From assembly GCA_014190015.1 (NCBI GenBank), contig BJFT01000004.1, forward strand, positions 27,159 through 91,158: 64,000 bases of DNA, written 5' to 3'. Position 1 is the stretch's first letter. Every line of letters begins with the position of its first letter. The position numbers and the translations under genes are program-made. This document shows positions 1 to 8,870 of this stretch, piece after piece. The DNA comes from Actinomycetes bacterium. Lineage in GTDB: Bacteria > Actinomycetota > Actinomycetes > Nanopelagicales > Nanopelagicaceae. The notes under the pieces are model-generated. The model made no database searches and was not told the DNA's origin. It worked only from the letters and a program-made list of their open reading frames with translations.

Positions 1-451
1 CGTGGTCTTTGCGATGTTTGCCGGATTCTATTTCTGGTGGCCAAAGATGACAGGTCGCATGCTCAATGAGCGACTAGGAAAAATTCACTTCTGGACTCTC
101 TTCTTCGGTTTCCACCTAACATTCTTAATCCAGCACTGGTTAGGTATAAAAGGCTTCCCACGCCGTTATGCGGATTACCTGCCTACAGATGGCTTCACCT
201 TCATGAATACCGTTTCAACAATCGGTTCATTCTTATTGGCGCTTTCAATGATTCCATTCTTCGTAAACGTTTGGATTACTCGCAAGAGCCCACTCGTTAA
301 TGTCGATGATCCATGGGGCTACGGCTCATCTTTGGAGTGGGCAACTTCATGTCCACCTCCACGCCACAACTTCACATCTATGCCACGCATTTCAAGTGAG
401 CGACCAGCATTTGATTTACACCATCCACATATCAAAACTGAAGGGCACTAA
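1..451 (+). CDS. ctaD: Cytochrome c oxidase subunit I, C-terminal part (5' end outside window)
   Basis: This is the last 149 or so residues of the haem-copper oxidase catalytic subunit; the reading frame is open to the left edge, so the gene starts upstream. What remains matches the C-terminal transmembrane region of subunit I: the [11 protein letters not shown] stretch, the helix with the [18 protein letters not shown] segment, then [14 protein letters not shown] [13 protein letters not shown], a last helix, and the typical tail with [15 protein letters not shown]. The haem and CuB histidines lie mostly upstream of the window. It is followed after 5 bases by ctaF, so the two are co-transcribed. 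The product is a membrane part of the aa3-type oxidase that receives electrons from the bcc complex encoded on the opposite strand nearby. Confidence 0.96.
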   Translation, partial: VVFAMFAGFYFWWPKMTGRMLNERLGKIHFWTLFFGFHLTFLIQHWLGIKGFPRRYADYLPTDGFTFMNTVSTIGSFLLALSMIPFFVNVWITRKSPLVNVDDPWGYGSSLEWATSCPPPRHNFTSMPRISSERPAFDLHHPHIKTEGH

Positions 452-456
452 GTTCA

Positions 457-861
457 ATGAAAACTAATTGGATGCTCTTTGTTGGGCTAGCGATTTTCTA
501 CGTCATCATGACAATTGTTTATTGGTACGTAGATGGCGAACCGTTGGGCATCACAGGGCTAATGCTCTCTGCCGGTCTTGCAGGCATGGTTGGTTTTTAT
601 GTTTGGTTTACACAAAAAAGAATTGGAAAAATTCTTCCAGAAGATAACATCACTGCTGAGATCTCAGATGGTGCCGGCGAACTTGGTTTCTTCAGCCCTC
701 ATTCATGGTGGCCGCTACCAACTGGCATGTCTGCAGTAGCAGTTGGTCTAGGTTTGATTATCGGTTGGTGGTTCACACTTATTGCAGTAACTGGATTGAT
801 TATCAGCGTTATTGGCTGGGTTACTGAGTATGAAAAGCCACTTCCAACCGCTTCTCACTAA
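457..861 (+). CDS. ctaF: Cytochrome c oxidase subunit IV (actinobacterial type)
   Basis: A 134-residue membrane protein directly downstream of ctaD. It has an N-terminal pair of helices (about residues 5-25 and 33-53), a short hydrophilic loop containing a GELGFFSPHSWWPLP stretch, and a second helix pair (about residues 80-125). The FFSPHSWWPL motif and the overall topology are characteristic of the small actinobacterial oxidase subunit IV (CtaF), which stabilises the aa3 oxidase in the bcc-aa3 supercomplex. The length is normal for the family. There is no separate promoter in the 5-base gap, so it belongs to the ctaD operon. Confidence 0.93.
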   Translation: MKTNWMLFVGLAIFYVIMTIVYWYVDGEPLGITGLMLSAGLAGMVGFYVWFTQKRIGKILPEDNITAEISDGAGELGFFSPHSWWPLPTGMSAVAVGLGLIIGWWFTLIAVTGLIISVIGWVTEYEKPLPTASH

Positions 862-885
862 TTGCGCTTCAAAAGCTAGCATCGG

Positions 886-1533
886 ATGAGAAAAGTTCGT
901 GGCCTACTAAAGGCGTCGCATTTCATCCCTTCACTGATTGTCTCATCGATTGCTTTTGCATTTGGGGTTCATTACTGGTGGGAAGGCCCGGCTTACGTCA
1001 TAGCCTTCACAGTATTTACCGGCCAGCTCGTAGTTGGCTGGAGTAATGACCTCTATGACTTTGCTGATGATCAAAAACATCAACGGTTGACTAAACCCCT
1101 TGTGTCGGGTGTTATCACAGAGAAATATTTACGGTCATGGTTGATTTTCATGGTGCCATTTTCACTTGTTGTAAACATTCTTGGGCCTTTAGGTTTTGAA
1201 GGCGGCTTGCTCTATTGGCTAGGTATCGGTTGTGGTGTGGCGTATAACTTCTATTTCAAATTTACTTTTCTCTCTCCGTTGCCATTTGCAGTCGCATTTG
1301 CAATTTTGCCGTCATGCATTGCCATCTCTAAAGATGTTACGCCTCCACTATGGATGTGGCTTGGGGGAGCGCTCCTGGGAAGCGCCGCGCATTTTGTTAA
1401 CGTGCTAAAGGATTTAGACCAAGACAGAGCGAGCGAAATTAAAGGTCTGCCTCAGATTGTTGGCAAGAAGGCATCTATTGCGATCGCAGCAGTACTGAGC
1501 GTTATTGCCCTTGTCGTACTTGTAATTTCTTAG
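886..1533 (+). CDS. UbiA-family prenyltransferase-like membrane protein
   Basis: A 215-residue polytopic membrane protein. The first aspartate-rich motif of the UbiA superfamily is present as NDLYDFADDQKHQRLTKPL (about residues 54-72), and a second, DLDQDR (about residue 176-181), sits after the central helices. Such enzymes transfer a prenyl or related group to an aromatic or sugar-phosphate acceptor in the membrane. The protein is shorter than typical MenA, CtaB or UbiA (about 280-300 residues), so it may be a reduced member, and the substrate cannot be assigned. It follows ctaF after 24 bases and its stop codon overlaps that of the convergent qcrB by four bases. A quinone or haem role is suggested only by location. 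Confidence 0.8.
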   Translation: MRKVRGLLKASHFIPSLIVSSIAFAFGVHYWWEGPAYVIAFTVFTGQLVVGWSNDLYDFADDQKHQRLTKPLVSGVITEKYLRSWLIFMVPFSLVVNILGPLGFEGGLLYWLGIGCGVAYNFYFKFTFLSPLPFAVAFAILPSCIAISKDVTPPLWMWLGGALLGSAAHFVNVLKDLDQDRASEIKGLPQIVGKKASIAIAAVLSVIALVVLVIS

Positions 1534-3116
1534 TGATGTTCGATCTCGTTGAGATCTTTACCAGTTACCTTCGGAGCCACCTCGGCATTTGCTTGACTCA
1601 TTCGAGAACGCAATTTATTGCGAATTGCAGATGGACGGCGCACACCCGATTTATCAATTTCTGGCAATTCCAATGGGCCGTTCTGTTCATGTGAGGTAAG
1701 TAGCCACTTCTTCTCTGGTGATAGCTCTTCATGAATTTCAACGAATTCGCCGTGAGGTAGTCGAACAAGGCGACCTGTTTCTTTTCCGTGCAGCACAAGT
1801 TCGCGATCAGATCTTTGTAGTGAAATACAGATGCGCTTGGTGATCACAAATGCAATCGGAGGAAGCACGATGATGCCAATACGACTAAACCACATAATCT
1901 GATTAATACTTAAATCAAATTGCTGAGCAATGATGTCGTTGCCGCCGTTGATGAGTGCTACGAGAGTGAAAGTTAGTGCCATCGCACCGATTGCTGTGCG
2001 ATTTGGGGCATTACGTGGTCGATCAAGAAGATGGTGCTCGCGCTTATCGCCTGTAATCCAACTTTCGATAAATGGATACAGAGCCAAGCCAGTGAACATC
2101 AGGCCAGGAATAATCAAGCCCGGAATAAGAATGTTCCAGGAGATTGTGTAACCAAAGAGATATGACTCAAGTGGTGGCGCCATACGCACTAATCCATCAA
2201 GCCAACCCATATACCAATCGGGCTGTGAACCAGCAGAAATTTGACCAGGTGTATATGGCCCGTATAACCAAATCGGGTTAATGGATGCAACAGCTGCAAT
2301 AAATGTTGTTACACCAAATACAACAAAGAAGAATCCGCCAGCCTTAGCCATGTAAACCGGCATGAGGGGATAGCCAACTACATTTTTCTCAGTACGCCCT
2401 GGACCTGGGTATTGAGTGTGCTTCTGGTACCAAACCAACATTAAGTGCACGGTGATCAGGGCTAGGAAAATAGCTGGCAAAATCAAAACGTGAACGATAA
2501 AGATTCTTGGAATAAATGCTTCACCAGGAAATGCTCCACCGAAGGCGAAGAATGCAAGATAAGTACCCACTACTGGAATGGCCTGAATAATTGCTTCAGC
2601 AATTCGAATACCGGTACCTGATAACAAGTCATCTGGCAGTGAGTAACCAAGGAAGCCTTCAACAATTCCGAGAGTAAGTAATCCAACGCCAATGATCCAG
2701 TTAAATTCACGTGGCTTGCGGAAAGCGCCTGTGAAGTAAACGCGCATTAAGTGAACAACAATTGCAACCATGAAAAAGAGCGCAGCCCAGTGGTGGATCT
2801 GGCGCATCAATAAACCACCACGAATTTCAAATGAAATATCTAGCGTAGATGCATACGCTGCTGACATCTCTAAACCTGCAAGTGGTTGGTATTCACCATC
2901 GTAAATAACTTCACGTTGTGATGGATCAAACCAGAATGTTAAGAATGTGCCTGAGAGCAGCAAAATAATAAATGAGTACAAAGCAATTTCACCAAGTAAG
3001 AATGACCAGTGGTCGGGAAATACTTTGTTGAGATTCTTCTTCATCCAGGCTGCGGCGCCAGTTCGCTCGTCTACATAATTTGCGACGTTGCCAGCGATAC
3101 GTTCACGTGCGGTCAT
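1530..3116 (-). CDS. qcrB: Cytochrome bc1 complex cytochrome b subunit
   Basis: A 528-residue cytochrome b of the actinobacterial bcc complex, which oxidises menaquinol and passes electrons to QcrC and QcrA. Multiple membrane helices carry the haem-ligand histidines (IHHWAALFFMVAIVVHLMRVY and HVLILPAIFLALITVHLMLVW). The Qo-site motif appears as PDWYMGW, where mitochondrial proteins have PEWY. The C-terminal extension of about 120 hydrophilic residues is typical of Actinobacteria. I chose the ATG at 3116 because it overlaps the qcrA stop as ATGA; a start five codons upstream at 3131 is less likely. It is last in the qcrC-qcrA-qcrB order, downstream of ctaE. Confidence 0.96.
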   Translation of the reverse strand: MTARERIAGNVANYVDERTGAAAWMKKNLNKVFPDHWSFLLGEIALYSFIILLLSGTFLTFWFDPSQREVIYDGEYQPLAGLEMSAAYASTLDISFEIRGGLLMRQIHHWAALFFMVAIVVHLMRVYFTGAFRKPREFNWIIGVGLLTLGIVEGFLGYSLPDDLLSGTGIRIAEAIIQAIPVVGTYLAFFAFGGAFPGEAFIPRIFIVHVLILPAIFLALITVHLMLVWYQKHTQYPGPGRTEKNVVGYPLMPVYMAKAGGFFFVVFGVTTFIAAVASINPIWLYGPYTPGQISAGSQPDWYMGWLDGLVRMAPPLESYLFGYTISWNILIPGLIIPGLMFTGLALYPFIESWITGDKREHHLLDRPRNAPNRTAIGAMALTFTLVALINGGNDIIAQQFDLSINQIMWFSRIGIIVLPPIAFVITKRICISLQRSDRELVLHGKETGRLVRLPHGEFVEIHEELSPEKKWLLTSHEQNGPLELPEIDKSGVRRPSAIRNKLRSRMSQANAEVAPKVTGKDLNEIEHH

Positions 3117-4108
3117 GATGAGCGCTCCCAAAAACTAGGTCCAACTGGTTCGTTGAATGGTTCTTTTGCAATTAGATACCCTTCGGAATCTAAGGCCAAT
3201 GCTAATTGAGGTAGTGGTCTGGCCGCAGGTCCAAATAAGACCTTTGCAGCGCGGGTCACATCAAATGTTGATTGGTGACATGGACAGAGCAGGTGCTTTG
3301 TCTGTTGTTCATACAGCGCCACTGCGCAACCCATATGAGAACAAATCTTTGAAAACGCAATGATGCCTTCGTGAGTCCAGGACAAACGCTCAGCGTCTAA
3401 GTTGAACTCTTCGGGACGCAGACGAATCAGTAAAACCGCATCTTTAGCAATGTCACTGAGTTTGTGGTGATCTTCACCAGGGGGAAGTTCAGGTAGAACT
3501 TGGGCTACTGCTCCAACTTCTAAATCTTCTGGCTTAATCGGACGATCACCTGGATCTGTTACGAGTCGAGTACCAGCTTTCCAACTTGTTTTCGTAAGTG
3601 AATCTTCTGGAAGCGGACCTAGATCGCGTAGCAATAACAATGGAGATAGGCCAACTAAGCCGAGGGATAAACCGAGGGATCGCTTAATCAATGAACGACG
3701 ACCTAATCCAGCAGCGGCTGCACCTTCCTTAGCTGTCTTAACAAACTCTTTGCGATCTTCTTCAGTCGAACGAAATTCGTGGCGTTGCACGGTAACTTCG
3801 TTATCTGGCATGAGTGTTTTAGCCCAATGAATTGCGCCAATTCCAATGAAGAAAAGCGAGAAGGCAAGACCTAAACCTAAGAAAAGTTGATGAGCATTTG
3901 TGTTACCCATAACTGGTAAAAAGATGAAAATATCGTCTGGGATCGCAACGTAGGAGAAGATAAAGAGAAGCGTTCCGAGGGATGAAAGAGAGAAAAGAAT
4001 TGCGACTTGGCGCTCGGCTCTTTTGGCAGCGATCGGATCTTCATCGGCTTTGCGATGAACATGTGGCGGAATTCCAGGATCTGAAATAGCTTCTAGTTCG
4101 TGTGCCAT
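3113..4108 (-). CDS. qcrA: Cytochrome bc1 complex Rieske iron-sulfur subunit
   Basis: A 331-residue Rieske protein with the actinobacterial arrangement of three N-terminal membrane helices (about residues 30-50, 70-90 and 145-165) followed by an extracytoplasmic cluster domain. The [2Fe-2S] ligands are the CSHMGC and CPCHQS motifs near residues 256-280, followed by GPAARPLPQL. It takes electrons from menaquinol at the Qo site of QcrB. The start lies 7 bases after the qcrC stop, and its own stop overlaps the qcrB start (ATGA), so translation is coupled. Confidence 0.96.
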   Translation of the reverse strand: MAHELEAISDPGIPPHVHRKADEDPIAAKRAERQVAILFSLSSLGTLLFIFSYVAIPDDIFIFLPVMGNTNAHQLFLGLGLAFSLFFIGIGAIHWAKTLMPDNEVTVQRHEFRSTEEDRKEFVKTAKEGAAAAGLGRRSLIKRSLGLSLGLVGLSPLLLLRDLGPLPEDSLTKTSWKAGTRLVTDPGDRPIKPEDLEVGAVAQVLPELPPGEDHHKLSDIAKDAVLLIRLRPEEFNLDAERLSWTHEGIIAFSKICSHMGCAVALYEQQTKHLLCPCHQSTFDVTRAAKVLFGPAARPLPQLALALDSEGYLIAKEPFNEPVGPSFWERSS

Positions 4109-4115
4109 GTTTTCC

Positions 4116-4907
4116 TTATCTCGCCTTCATTGCAAGCCAGACTGCAACGCCAATTAACATTCCAATTCCAAGTGTCCAAACAAGTAAGCCTTCAGTTACG
4201 GGACCAACTCTTCCAAGTGATGCACCGCCTAGTGCTGGTTCCGCTTCTGCAGCTTTAATCCATTTAATAATCGAGAGTTTTTCTTCTGGAGTAATAGTTT
4301 TATCGGAGAAAACCGGCATAGATTGTGGACCAGTGATCATCGCTTCATAAATATGAACAGGCTCTACGCCCATTACGGTAGGTGCGTATTTACCTTGCGT
4401 TAGTGCTCCACCTTGACCAGCAAAGTTATGGCACATAGCGCAGTTATTTCTAAAGAGTTCGCCACCTTCAGCAAGACTTCCATCTCGTTCATAATTGAGT
4501 AATTCATCGCCTGGAATTTCAGGTCCTGGTGCGAGGGATGCAACATAAGCAGCGAGGGCTGCTACTTGTTCAGGTGTGTACACAGGTTCTTTGCGCATTG
4601 CTTGTGTGCTCATATCAGCCATTGGCATACGACCAGTTGCAACTTGGAAATCAACAGATGCAGCACCTACGCCAATTAACGATGGTGCAATTGCACCACC
4701 TTCAGCATTTAGGCCGTGACATGAGGAGCAACCCTTCAAGAAGAGTTGCTTTCCTTCTTCAATAACAGCCGAACGAGCTAATGCGAGCGCTGACTTATTC
4801 GGTGTTGCACTTGCAACAGAAAAAGTCGTACCGATTGCCAAAAGCGCGAACACCAACAAAGTAGGTGCTGCAGCGCGATGTCTGCGGTATCGGGATAGTC
4901 GCTTCAC
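4116..4907 (-). CDS. qcrC: Cytochrome bc1 complex dihaem cytochrome c subunit
   Basis: A 263-residue dihaem cytochrome c. After an N-terminal hydrophobic segment (about residues 13-33) there are two haem-binding motifs, CSSCHG (C60, C63, H64) and CAMCHN (C156, C159, H160), each followed by likely Met ligands (MPMADM, MPVF). A C-terminal membrane anchor follows (about residues 238-260). In Actinobacteria QcrC replaces both cytochrome c1 and soluble cytochrome c and delivers electrons straight to CtaC of the oxidase. An AAAGG element lies just upstream of the ATG. The gene lies between ctaE and qcrA, the classic actinobacterial order. Confidence 0.96.
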   Translation of the reverse strand: MKRLSRYRRHRAAAPTLLVFALLAIGTTFSVASATPNKSALALARSAVIEEGKQLFLKGCSSCHGLNAEGGAIAPSLIGVGAASVDFQVATGRMPMADMSTQAMRKEPVYTPEQVAALAAYVASLAPGPEIPGDELLNYERDGSLAEGGELFRNNCAMCHNFAGQGGALTQGKYAPTVMGVEPVHIYEAMITGPQSMPVFSDKTITPEEKLSIIKWIKAAEAEPALGGASLGRVGPVTEGLLVWTLGIGMLIGVAVWLAMKAR

Positions 4908-4932
4908 ATTGTGCCTTTCGTTATCTTCATAA

Positions 4933-5556
4933 TTACTTGATCAAGTAAATTGCTGAAAAGAGTGCGATCCAAACAACATCGACGAAGTGCCAGTAGTAGG
5001 AAACCACAATCGCTGTTGTTGCTTGAGAATGAGTGAAGCGGCGAGCCTTAGCGACTCGCAACATCACGATAAGAAATGCAATAAGACCACCGGTTACGTG
5101 CAGACCATGGAAGCCAGTTGCGATGTAAAAAATAGAACCGTAAGCAGTTGATGACAGCGTCATGCCTTCTGAGACCAAGAGTGCGTATTCATATACCTGA
5201 CCGGCGATGAAGAATGCACCCATAAGGAATGTGAGTGCGAACCACTCGCGCATTCCCCATTTACTCATCTGCAAAAAACTACCTGTTCGCTTATTTTGAA
5301 AACGTTCTGCAGCGAAGACACCAAACTGACATGTAACTGATGAGAGAACCAGGATCGTTGTATTAAAAGCTGCAAATGGAATATTCAAGAGTTCAGATGA
5401 TTCAAGCCAAATTGCTGGACCTTGAACAGCGCGAGTTGTGAAATAAATTGCAAACAAACCTGCGAAAAACATTAACTCACTAGAGAGCCAAACAATGGTT
5501 CCAACTGCGACCAAGTTCGGGCGCGTGATTTTATGGGCTGTGGCTTCAGTGGACAT
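4933..5556 (-). CDS. ctaE: Cytochrome c oxidase subunit III
   Basis: A 207-residue membrane protein with five predicted helices. It has the N-terminal helix [17 protein letters not shown] and the C-terminal [17 protein letters not shown] and [15 protein letters not shown] segments that define subunit III of haem-copper oxidases. I set the start at the ATG at 5556 ([14 protein letters not shown]); the longer reading frame to 5649 adds a basic, non-membrane stretch not seen in the family. It is the first gene of ctaE-qcrC-qcrA-qcrB, the same order as in Streptomyces and Mycobacterium. Confidence 0.94.
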   Translation of the reverse strand: MSTEATAHKITRPNLVAVGTIVWLSSELMFFAGLFAIYFTTRAVQGPAIWLESSELLNIPFAAFNTTILVLSSVTCQFGVFAAERFQNKRTGSFLQMSKWGMREWFALTFLMGAFFIAGQVYEYALLVSEGMTLSSTAYGSIFYIATGFHGLHVTGGLIAFLIVMLRVAKARRFTHSQATTAIVVSYYWHFVDVVWIALFSAIYLIK

Positions 5557-5684
5557 AGGGATGATTATTCCCGCAAAGGCGTCTGACTTCCACCGCCACC
5601 GACCTAGTTGCCCTCGGCATTTTCGCCTCAACTGGGTGAAACGGGTCACTTCGAATTCTTGCTCTCAGAATGGAAACGAACTAT

Positions 5685-5690
5685 TAGGAT
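5685..5690 (+). promoter_or_regulatory. -10 element, leaderless promoter of the receiver-like gene
   Basis: TAGGAT lies six bases before the ATG at 5697. The same hexamer-plus-six spacing recurs before many first genes here, which favours 5697 over the upstream ATG at 5691. No clear -35 is visible. Confidence 0.5.
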
Positions 5691-5696
5691 ATGACC

Positions 5697-6137
5697 ATGG
5701 TTTCAGAAGCATCTACGGCTCAAAAGAAGAAGCAGATCGCTATTTATTCCGACGATAGTTCGGTCAGAGCTGCTGTAATTCTTGCCCTTGGAAATCGCAT
5801 TGCCGAGGATTTACCTGAACATGAAATTCATGAATTTGCGACGGGTGCGGCCCTTCGACAGTACATCGACCGCAAATCTCAAGATGGAACCTTCAAGATT
5901 GATTTATTTATTTTAGATGGCGAAGCGACCCCTGAAGGCGGACTTGGAGTTGCACGTCAGTTAAAGGATGAAGTTTTTAACTGCCCACCCGTATTGGCGA
6001 TTACAGGGCGCAAAGAGGATGCATGGCTTGCAGCATGGTCAAAAGTTGAAGCATCTGTAATTCACCCAATAGATCCATTCACTCTTGCTCGCACTGTCGC
6101 AGAATTGTTGCGCACCGGTTCACTCACTTCGGCGTAA
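5697..6137 (+). CDS. Receiver-domain-like protein without output domain
   Basis: About 146 residues. The order of elements resembles a response-regulator receiver domain: QIAIYSDD at the N-terminus (acidic pair), DLFILDGEA in the middle (the Asp in LFILDGE sits where the phosphoacceptor would be), LAITGRKED (Thr position) and ASVIHPIDPFTL in place of the usual Lys-Pro near the C-terminus. The switch Lys is replaced, so phosphorylation is uncertain. No DNA-binding domain follows. The gene stands between ctaE and trpD, where related actinobacteria also carry a small regulator-like gene. Its function is not known. Confidence 0.75.
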   Translation: MVSEASTAQKKKQIAIYSDDSSVRAAVILALGNRIAEDLPEHEIHEFATGAALRQYIDRKSQDGTFKIDLFILDGEATPEGGLGVARQLKDEVFNCPPVLAITGRKEDAWLAAWSKVEASVIHPIDPFTLARTVAELLRTGSLTSA

Positions 6138-6155
6138 TACTTAAAAAGCCCAATC

Positions 6156-7199
6156 ATGAGCGAAAGATGGAAAGACTCTGTCGCTGCTCTTGAATCTGGA
6201 TTGAATTTAACGAGTGCTGATGCACAGTGGTTTATGCGCGAAATTCTCGAGGGACGAGCAGAAGGCTCTGATCTTTCAGAGTTTTTGATAGCGCTAAAGA
6301 ACAAGGGCGAGACATCAGATGAAGTTGGTGCCTTTGTTACAGAAATGTTTAATCACAGTGCGCCGATAAATATCACTCAAAGAGCTGTAGACACCGTTGG
6401 TACAGGTGGCGATGGCGCACACACAATTAACATCTCAACAACTGCTGCCATCATTGCTGCAGCAGCTGGAGCACGTGTGGTCAAGCACGGAAATCGAGCA
6501 TCATCTTCTAAATCTGGCGCCGCTGATTTACTCGAAGCCCTAGGTGTGAACATCTCCTTGGATGGCGCTGGTGTTGAGAAAACTGTTTCGGAATTGGGTA
6601 TCGGTTTTTGTTTCGCGCAGAAATTTCATCCAGCTATGAAAAATGCTGCAGCGGTGCGAAAAGAGTTAGGCGTGCCTACGGTTTTCAATATTTTGGGACC
6701 GTTGGCAAATCCAGCAAAGCCACAGGCTGCAGCCATTGGTGTTGCAAATGAACGGATGCACTTAGTTATGGCCCAAGTTTTAGGAGATCGTGGCGTAGAT
6801 GGTTTTGTCTTTCGCGGAGATGATGGGTTGGATGAAATAACTTTGGCAACCACCACATCTGTTTTATCTATCGGTGATGGCACCATTGAAAGTGATCGCA
6901 TTGAACCAGCTGATTTTGGTATCTCGACAGCTCCGATATCCGCACTTGTTGGGGGAGATGCGAATGAGAATGCGCGAATCACTCGAGCAATTTTTGGTGG
7001 CGAACGCGGGGCACCACGGGATGCAGTTCTCCTTAATGCCGCCGCTGCAATCGCGGCATATGAAGGAGACTTAAAGTTAGATATTCATGAACGTTTGCAA
7101 ACGGCGTTAAAGCGCGCGACTGACGTGGTGGATACAGGTAAAGCAAGTGCATTGTTAAACCAGTGGGCAACGCTGACTCAAAACCTAGCGTCGAATTAA
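6156..7199 (+). CDS. trpD: Anthranilate phosphoribosyltransferase
   Basis: A 347-residue TrpD, the second enzyme of tryptophan synthesis, which joins anthranilate to PRPP. The N-terminal helical domain is followed by the PRPP-binding GTGGDG loop (residues 82-87) with NIST, then the KHGNRASSSKSGAADLLEALG segment and the NILGPLANPA motif. Length and motif order are normal. It is the only trp gene in the window. It starts 18 bases after the receiver-like gene, so the two are probably co-transcribed; the same trpD placement next to the bcc/aa3 genes is known in Streptomyces. Confidence 0.96.
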   Translation: MSERWKDSVAALESGLNLTSADAQWFMREILEGRAEGSDLSEFLIALKNKGETSDEVGAFVTEMFNHSAPINITQRAVDTVGTGGDGAHTINISTTAAIIAAAAGARVVKHGNRASSSKSGAADLLEALGVNISLDGAGVEKTVSELGIGFCFAQKFHPAMKNAAAVRKELGVPTVFNILGPLANPAKPQAAAIGVANERMHLVMAQVLGDRGVDGFVFRGDDGLDEITLATTTSVLSIGDGTIESDRIEPADFGISTAPISALVGGDANENARITRAIFGGERGAPRDAVLLNAAAAIAAYEGDLKLDIHERLQTALKRATDVVDTGKASALLNQWATLTQNLASN

Positions 7200-7208
7200 T
7201 TCGCGGCG

Positions 7209-7214
7209 TACTCT
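7209..7214 (+). promoter_or_regulatory. -10 element, leaderless promoter of the hydrolase gene
   Basis: TACTCT lies seven bases before the ATG at 7222, and no Shine-Dalgarno sequence is visible. Confidence 0.4.
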
Positions 7215-7221
7215 TTCTCGC

Positions 7222-7989
7222 ATGGGAGTTATAGGCGCACCAGTTGGTTACTTAGATGATTTTGCTGCAACCGGAACAGGTGCAACAAAAGAAGTAGGAA
7301 TTCTCTTGGTCCACGGTTTTACTGGCTCCCCATCATCGATGCGCCCTTGGGCAGAGTTCATGCATCAACAGGGATACACAGTTCGTGTGCCGCGATTGCC
7401 GGGCCACGGAACCAAACCTGAGGATCTCAACAATGTTAAATGGCAAGAGTGGCCCCGAAAAATTGAGAGTGAACTGCGAGAACTTCAAAAGAGCTGTTCA
7501 AAGATATTTGTATTCGGTCTGTCAATGGGCGGCGGTTTAACTCTTTATACGACTCAGAATCATCAGGAGAAAATAAGCGGAATTGTCTTGGTTAATCCCA
7601 TGATTCACATCCCTCACGTCACCCCAACTATGGCGAAAATTTTGTCAAAGTTCCAGAAAATGCGCTCTGCAGTTGGCAACGACATTAAACGCAAGAACGT
7701 GACGGAATATGCCTACGACGCTAATCCAATAGTTGGAATTTATGAGCTCACAAAAATGCTCAAAGTAACTCGAGCGAACCTCGCAAAAGTGAGCATCCCT
7801 ACACTGCTATTTCACAGCACCGAAGATCATGTGCTTCCGGTGTCGAACACAGAGATTATTCTCGAAGGGATTTCTTCAAAGGACAAAGAGCGCGTAGAGC
7901 TTACAAATAGTTACCACGTTGCCACATTGGATCATGACATGGAGATCATTTTTGAAAAATCGCTCATTTTTGTGAAAGAGCGGTCTTAA
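7222..7989 (+). CDS. Alpha/beta hydrolase, carboxylesterase/monoacylglycerol lipase type
   Basis: A 255-residue alpha/beta-hydrolase. The oxyanion strand region ILLVHGFTGSPSSMRPWAE and the PGHG segment are those of Est30-like carboxylesterases and bacterial monoglyceride lipases. The nucleophile elbow is GLSMGG (Ser near residue 100), the acid is probably the Asp in STEDHVLP, and the catalytic His lies in NSYHVATLDHD near the C-terminus. It is cytosolic, with no signal peptide. The substrate is likely a short- to medium-chain ester or acylglycerol. Its 3' end overlaps the convergent gene by 26 bases. Confidence 0.88.
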   Translation: MGVIGAPVGYLDDFAATGTGATKEVGILLVHGFTGSPSSMRPWAEFMHQQGYTVRVPRLPGHGTKPEDLNNVKWQEWPRKIESELRELQKSCSKIFVFGLSMGGGLTLYTTQNHQEKISGIVLVNPMIHIPHVTPTMAKILSKFQKMRSAVGNDIKRKNVTEYAYDANPIVGIYELTKMLKVTRANLAKVSIPTLLFHSTEDHVLPVSNTEIILEGISSKDKERVELTNSYHVATLDHDMEIIFEKSLIFVKERS

Positions 7990-8515
7990 CCATCTTAATC
8001 AGGATTTTTTCGTCGACTTCCCAATCATTCGGCACGGCAACTGTCTTCTTATTGACCTTGTAACCCTTAAGTTGCGGCGCCATTTTCTTAATTACTTCAG
8101 AATCAAAGGGCGCAATCAAAATATGGTTTGTTGCAACGGATGCACCGAAAACATAATGAGTGCCTTTTCGTAGCATTGGCTGATTCCATGCCGTAACGAG
8201 TTCTAATTCAGGGTACTTCGCCTTAAGAATTCTAAATACTTTCCTAAGAGTTTTGGCTTGGACAGGATCTATTGATTTGAAGTAATCACTAGGTGTTTCA
8301 AACTTACGTGTCGTAGTTGATCCTCGAGAGAACATAACTAGGGCATTGGCATGCGCTTGTGAGAATCCATAGTTTTCTCGTAGGTGAGCTATCTGTTCTG
8401 GATACTTCTTATCTTTGATTGAGGCCATGACCTTAAACCAGTACTTCATAGGTTCGCCGTACTTCTTCTCGATAAGCGGAAAATGCGCTTCTCGGCTCGG
8501 GTCTTTAGTAGGCAT
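7964..8515 (-). CDS. DUF4287 / YdhG-like (DUF1801) protein
   Basis: About 183 residues in two parts. Residues 1-60 (HFPLIEKKYGEPMKYWF through the YGFSQAHANALVMF helix) resemble DUF4287. The rest (SIDPVQAKTLRKVF, ELVTAWNQPMLRKG, HILIAPFD, VPNDWEVDEKIL) resembles the YdhG/DUF1801 frataxin-like fold. No enzymatic function is established for either family. The ATG at 8515 was chosen over a longer frame because the family begins here and a TATTAT hexamer sits six bases upstream. It is divergent from the SMR gene with only 31 bases between starts. Confidence 0.82.
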   Translation of the reverse strand: MPTKDPSREAHFPLIEKKYGEPMKYWFKVMASIKDKKYPEQIAHLRENYGFSQAHANALVMFSRGSTTTRKFETPSDYFKSIDPVQAKTLRKVFRILKAKYPELELVTAWNQPMLRKGTHYVFGASVATNHILIAPFDSEVIKKMAPQLKGYKVNKKTVAVPNDWEVDEKILIKMVKTALSQK

Positions 8516-8521
8516 GGTTAA

Positions 8522-8527
8522 ATAATA
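8522..8527 (-). promoter_or_regulatory. -10 element, leaderless promoter of the DUF4287 gene
   Basis: On the minus strand TATTAT is followed by six bases and the ATG at 8515. It sits back to back with the SMR promoter at 8535-8540. Confidence 0.5.
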
Positions 8528-8534
8528 ATACGGA

Positions 8535-8540
8535 TACCAT
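8535..8540 (+). promoter_or_regulatory. -10 element, leaderless promoter of the SMR gene
   Basis: TACCAT is followed by six bases and the ATG at 8547. No ribosome binding site can fit within the 31-base divergent gap once the opposite promoter is placed. Confidence 0.5.
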
Positions 8541-8546
8541 TGCGTT

Positions 8547-8870
8547 ATGACATGGATCCTTTTGGCAATTGCTATCGGGGCCGAAATCGTCGGGACTTTG
8601 TTACTCAAACTCAGTGATGGTTTTACAAAGTTGTGGCCATCAATTGGCGTTCTCTTGGGCTACTTCACTGCCTTTGCGCTCTTGTCTCAATCCCTTAAGA
8701 AAATTGATGTCGGGATTACATATGCAATTTGGTCAGGCTTTGGAATCATCGGTGCTGCAATTGGCGGAATGATTTTTTTCAATCAGGAATTAACCAAGTT
8801 AAACATTATTGGCATGACAATCATCATTGCTGGCGTTGTGATCATGAATCTTGGGGGAGTAAGCCATTAA
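8547..8870 (+). CDS. Small multidrug resistance (SMR) family efflux protein
   Basis: A 107-residue protein with four transmembrane helices, the full SMR length. The essential membrane-embedded glutamate is E13 in AIGAEIVGT (equivalent to E14 of EmrE), and the conserved YAIWSGFG with W62 is in helix 3. SMR proteins work as proton-coupled antiporters of quaternary ammonium and other cationic compounds, or of guanidinium in the Gdx subgroup. The KLSDGFT segment after helix 1 is more like EmrE/QacC than Gdx, but this split is uncertain by eye. It is followed without a gap by the PaiB-like gene. Confidence 0.9.
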   Translation: MTWILLAIAIGAEIVGTLLLKLSDGFTKLWPSIGVLLGYFTAFALLSQSLKKIDVGITYAIWSGFGIIGAAIGGMIFFNQELTKLNIIGMTIIIAGVVIMNLGGVSH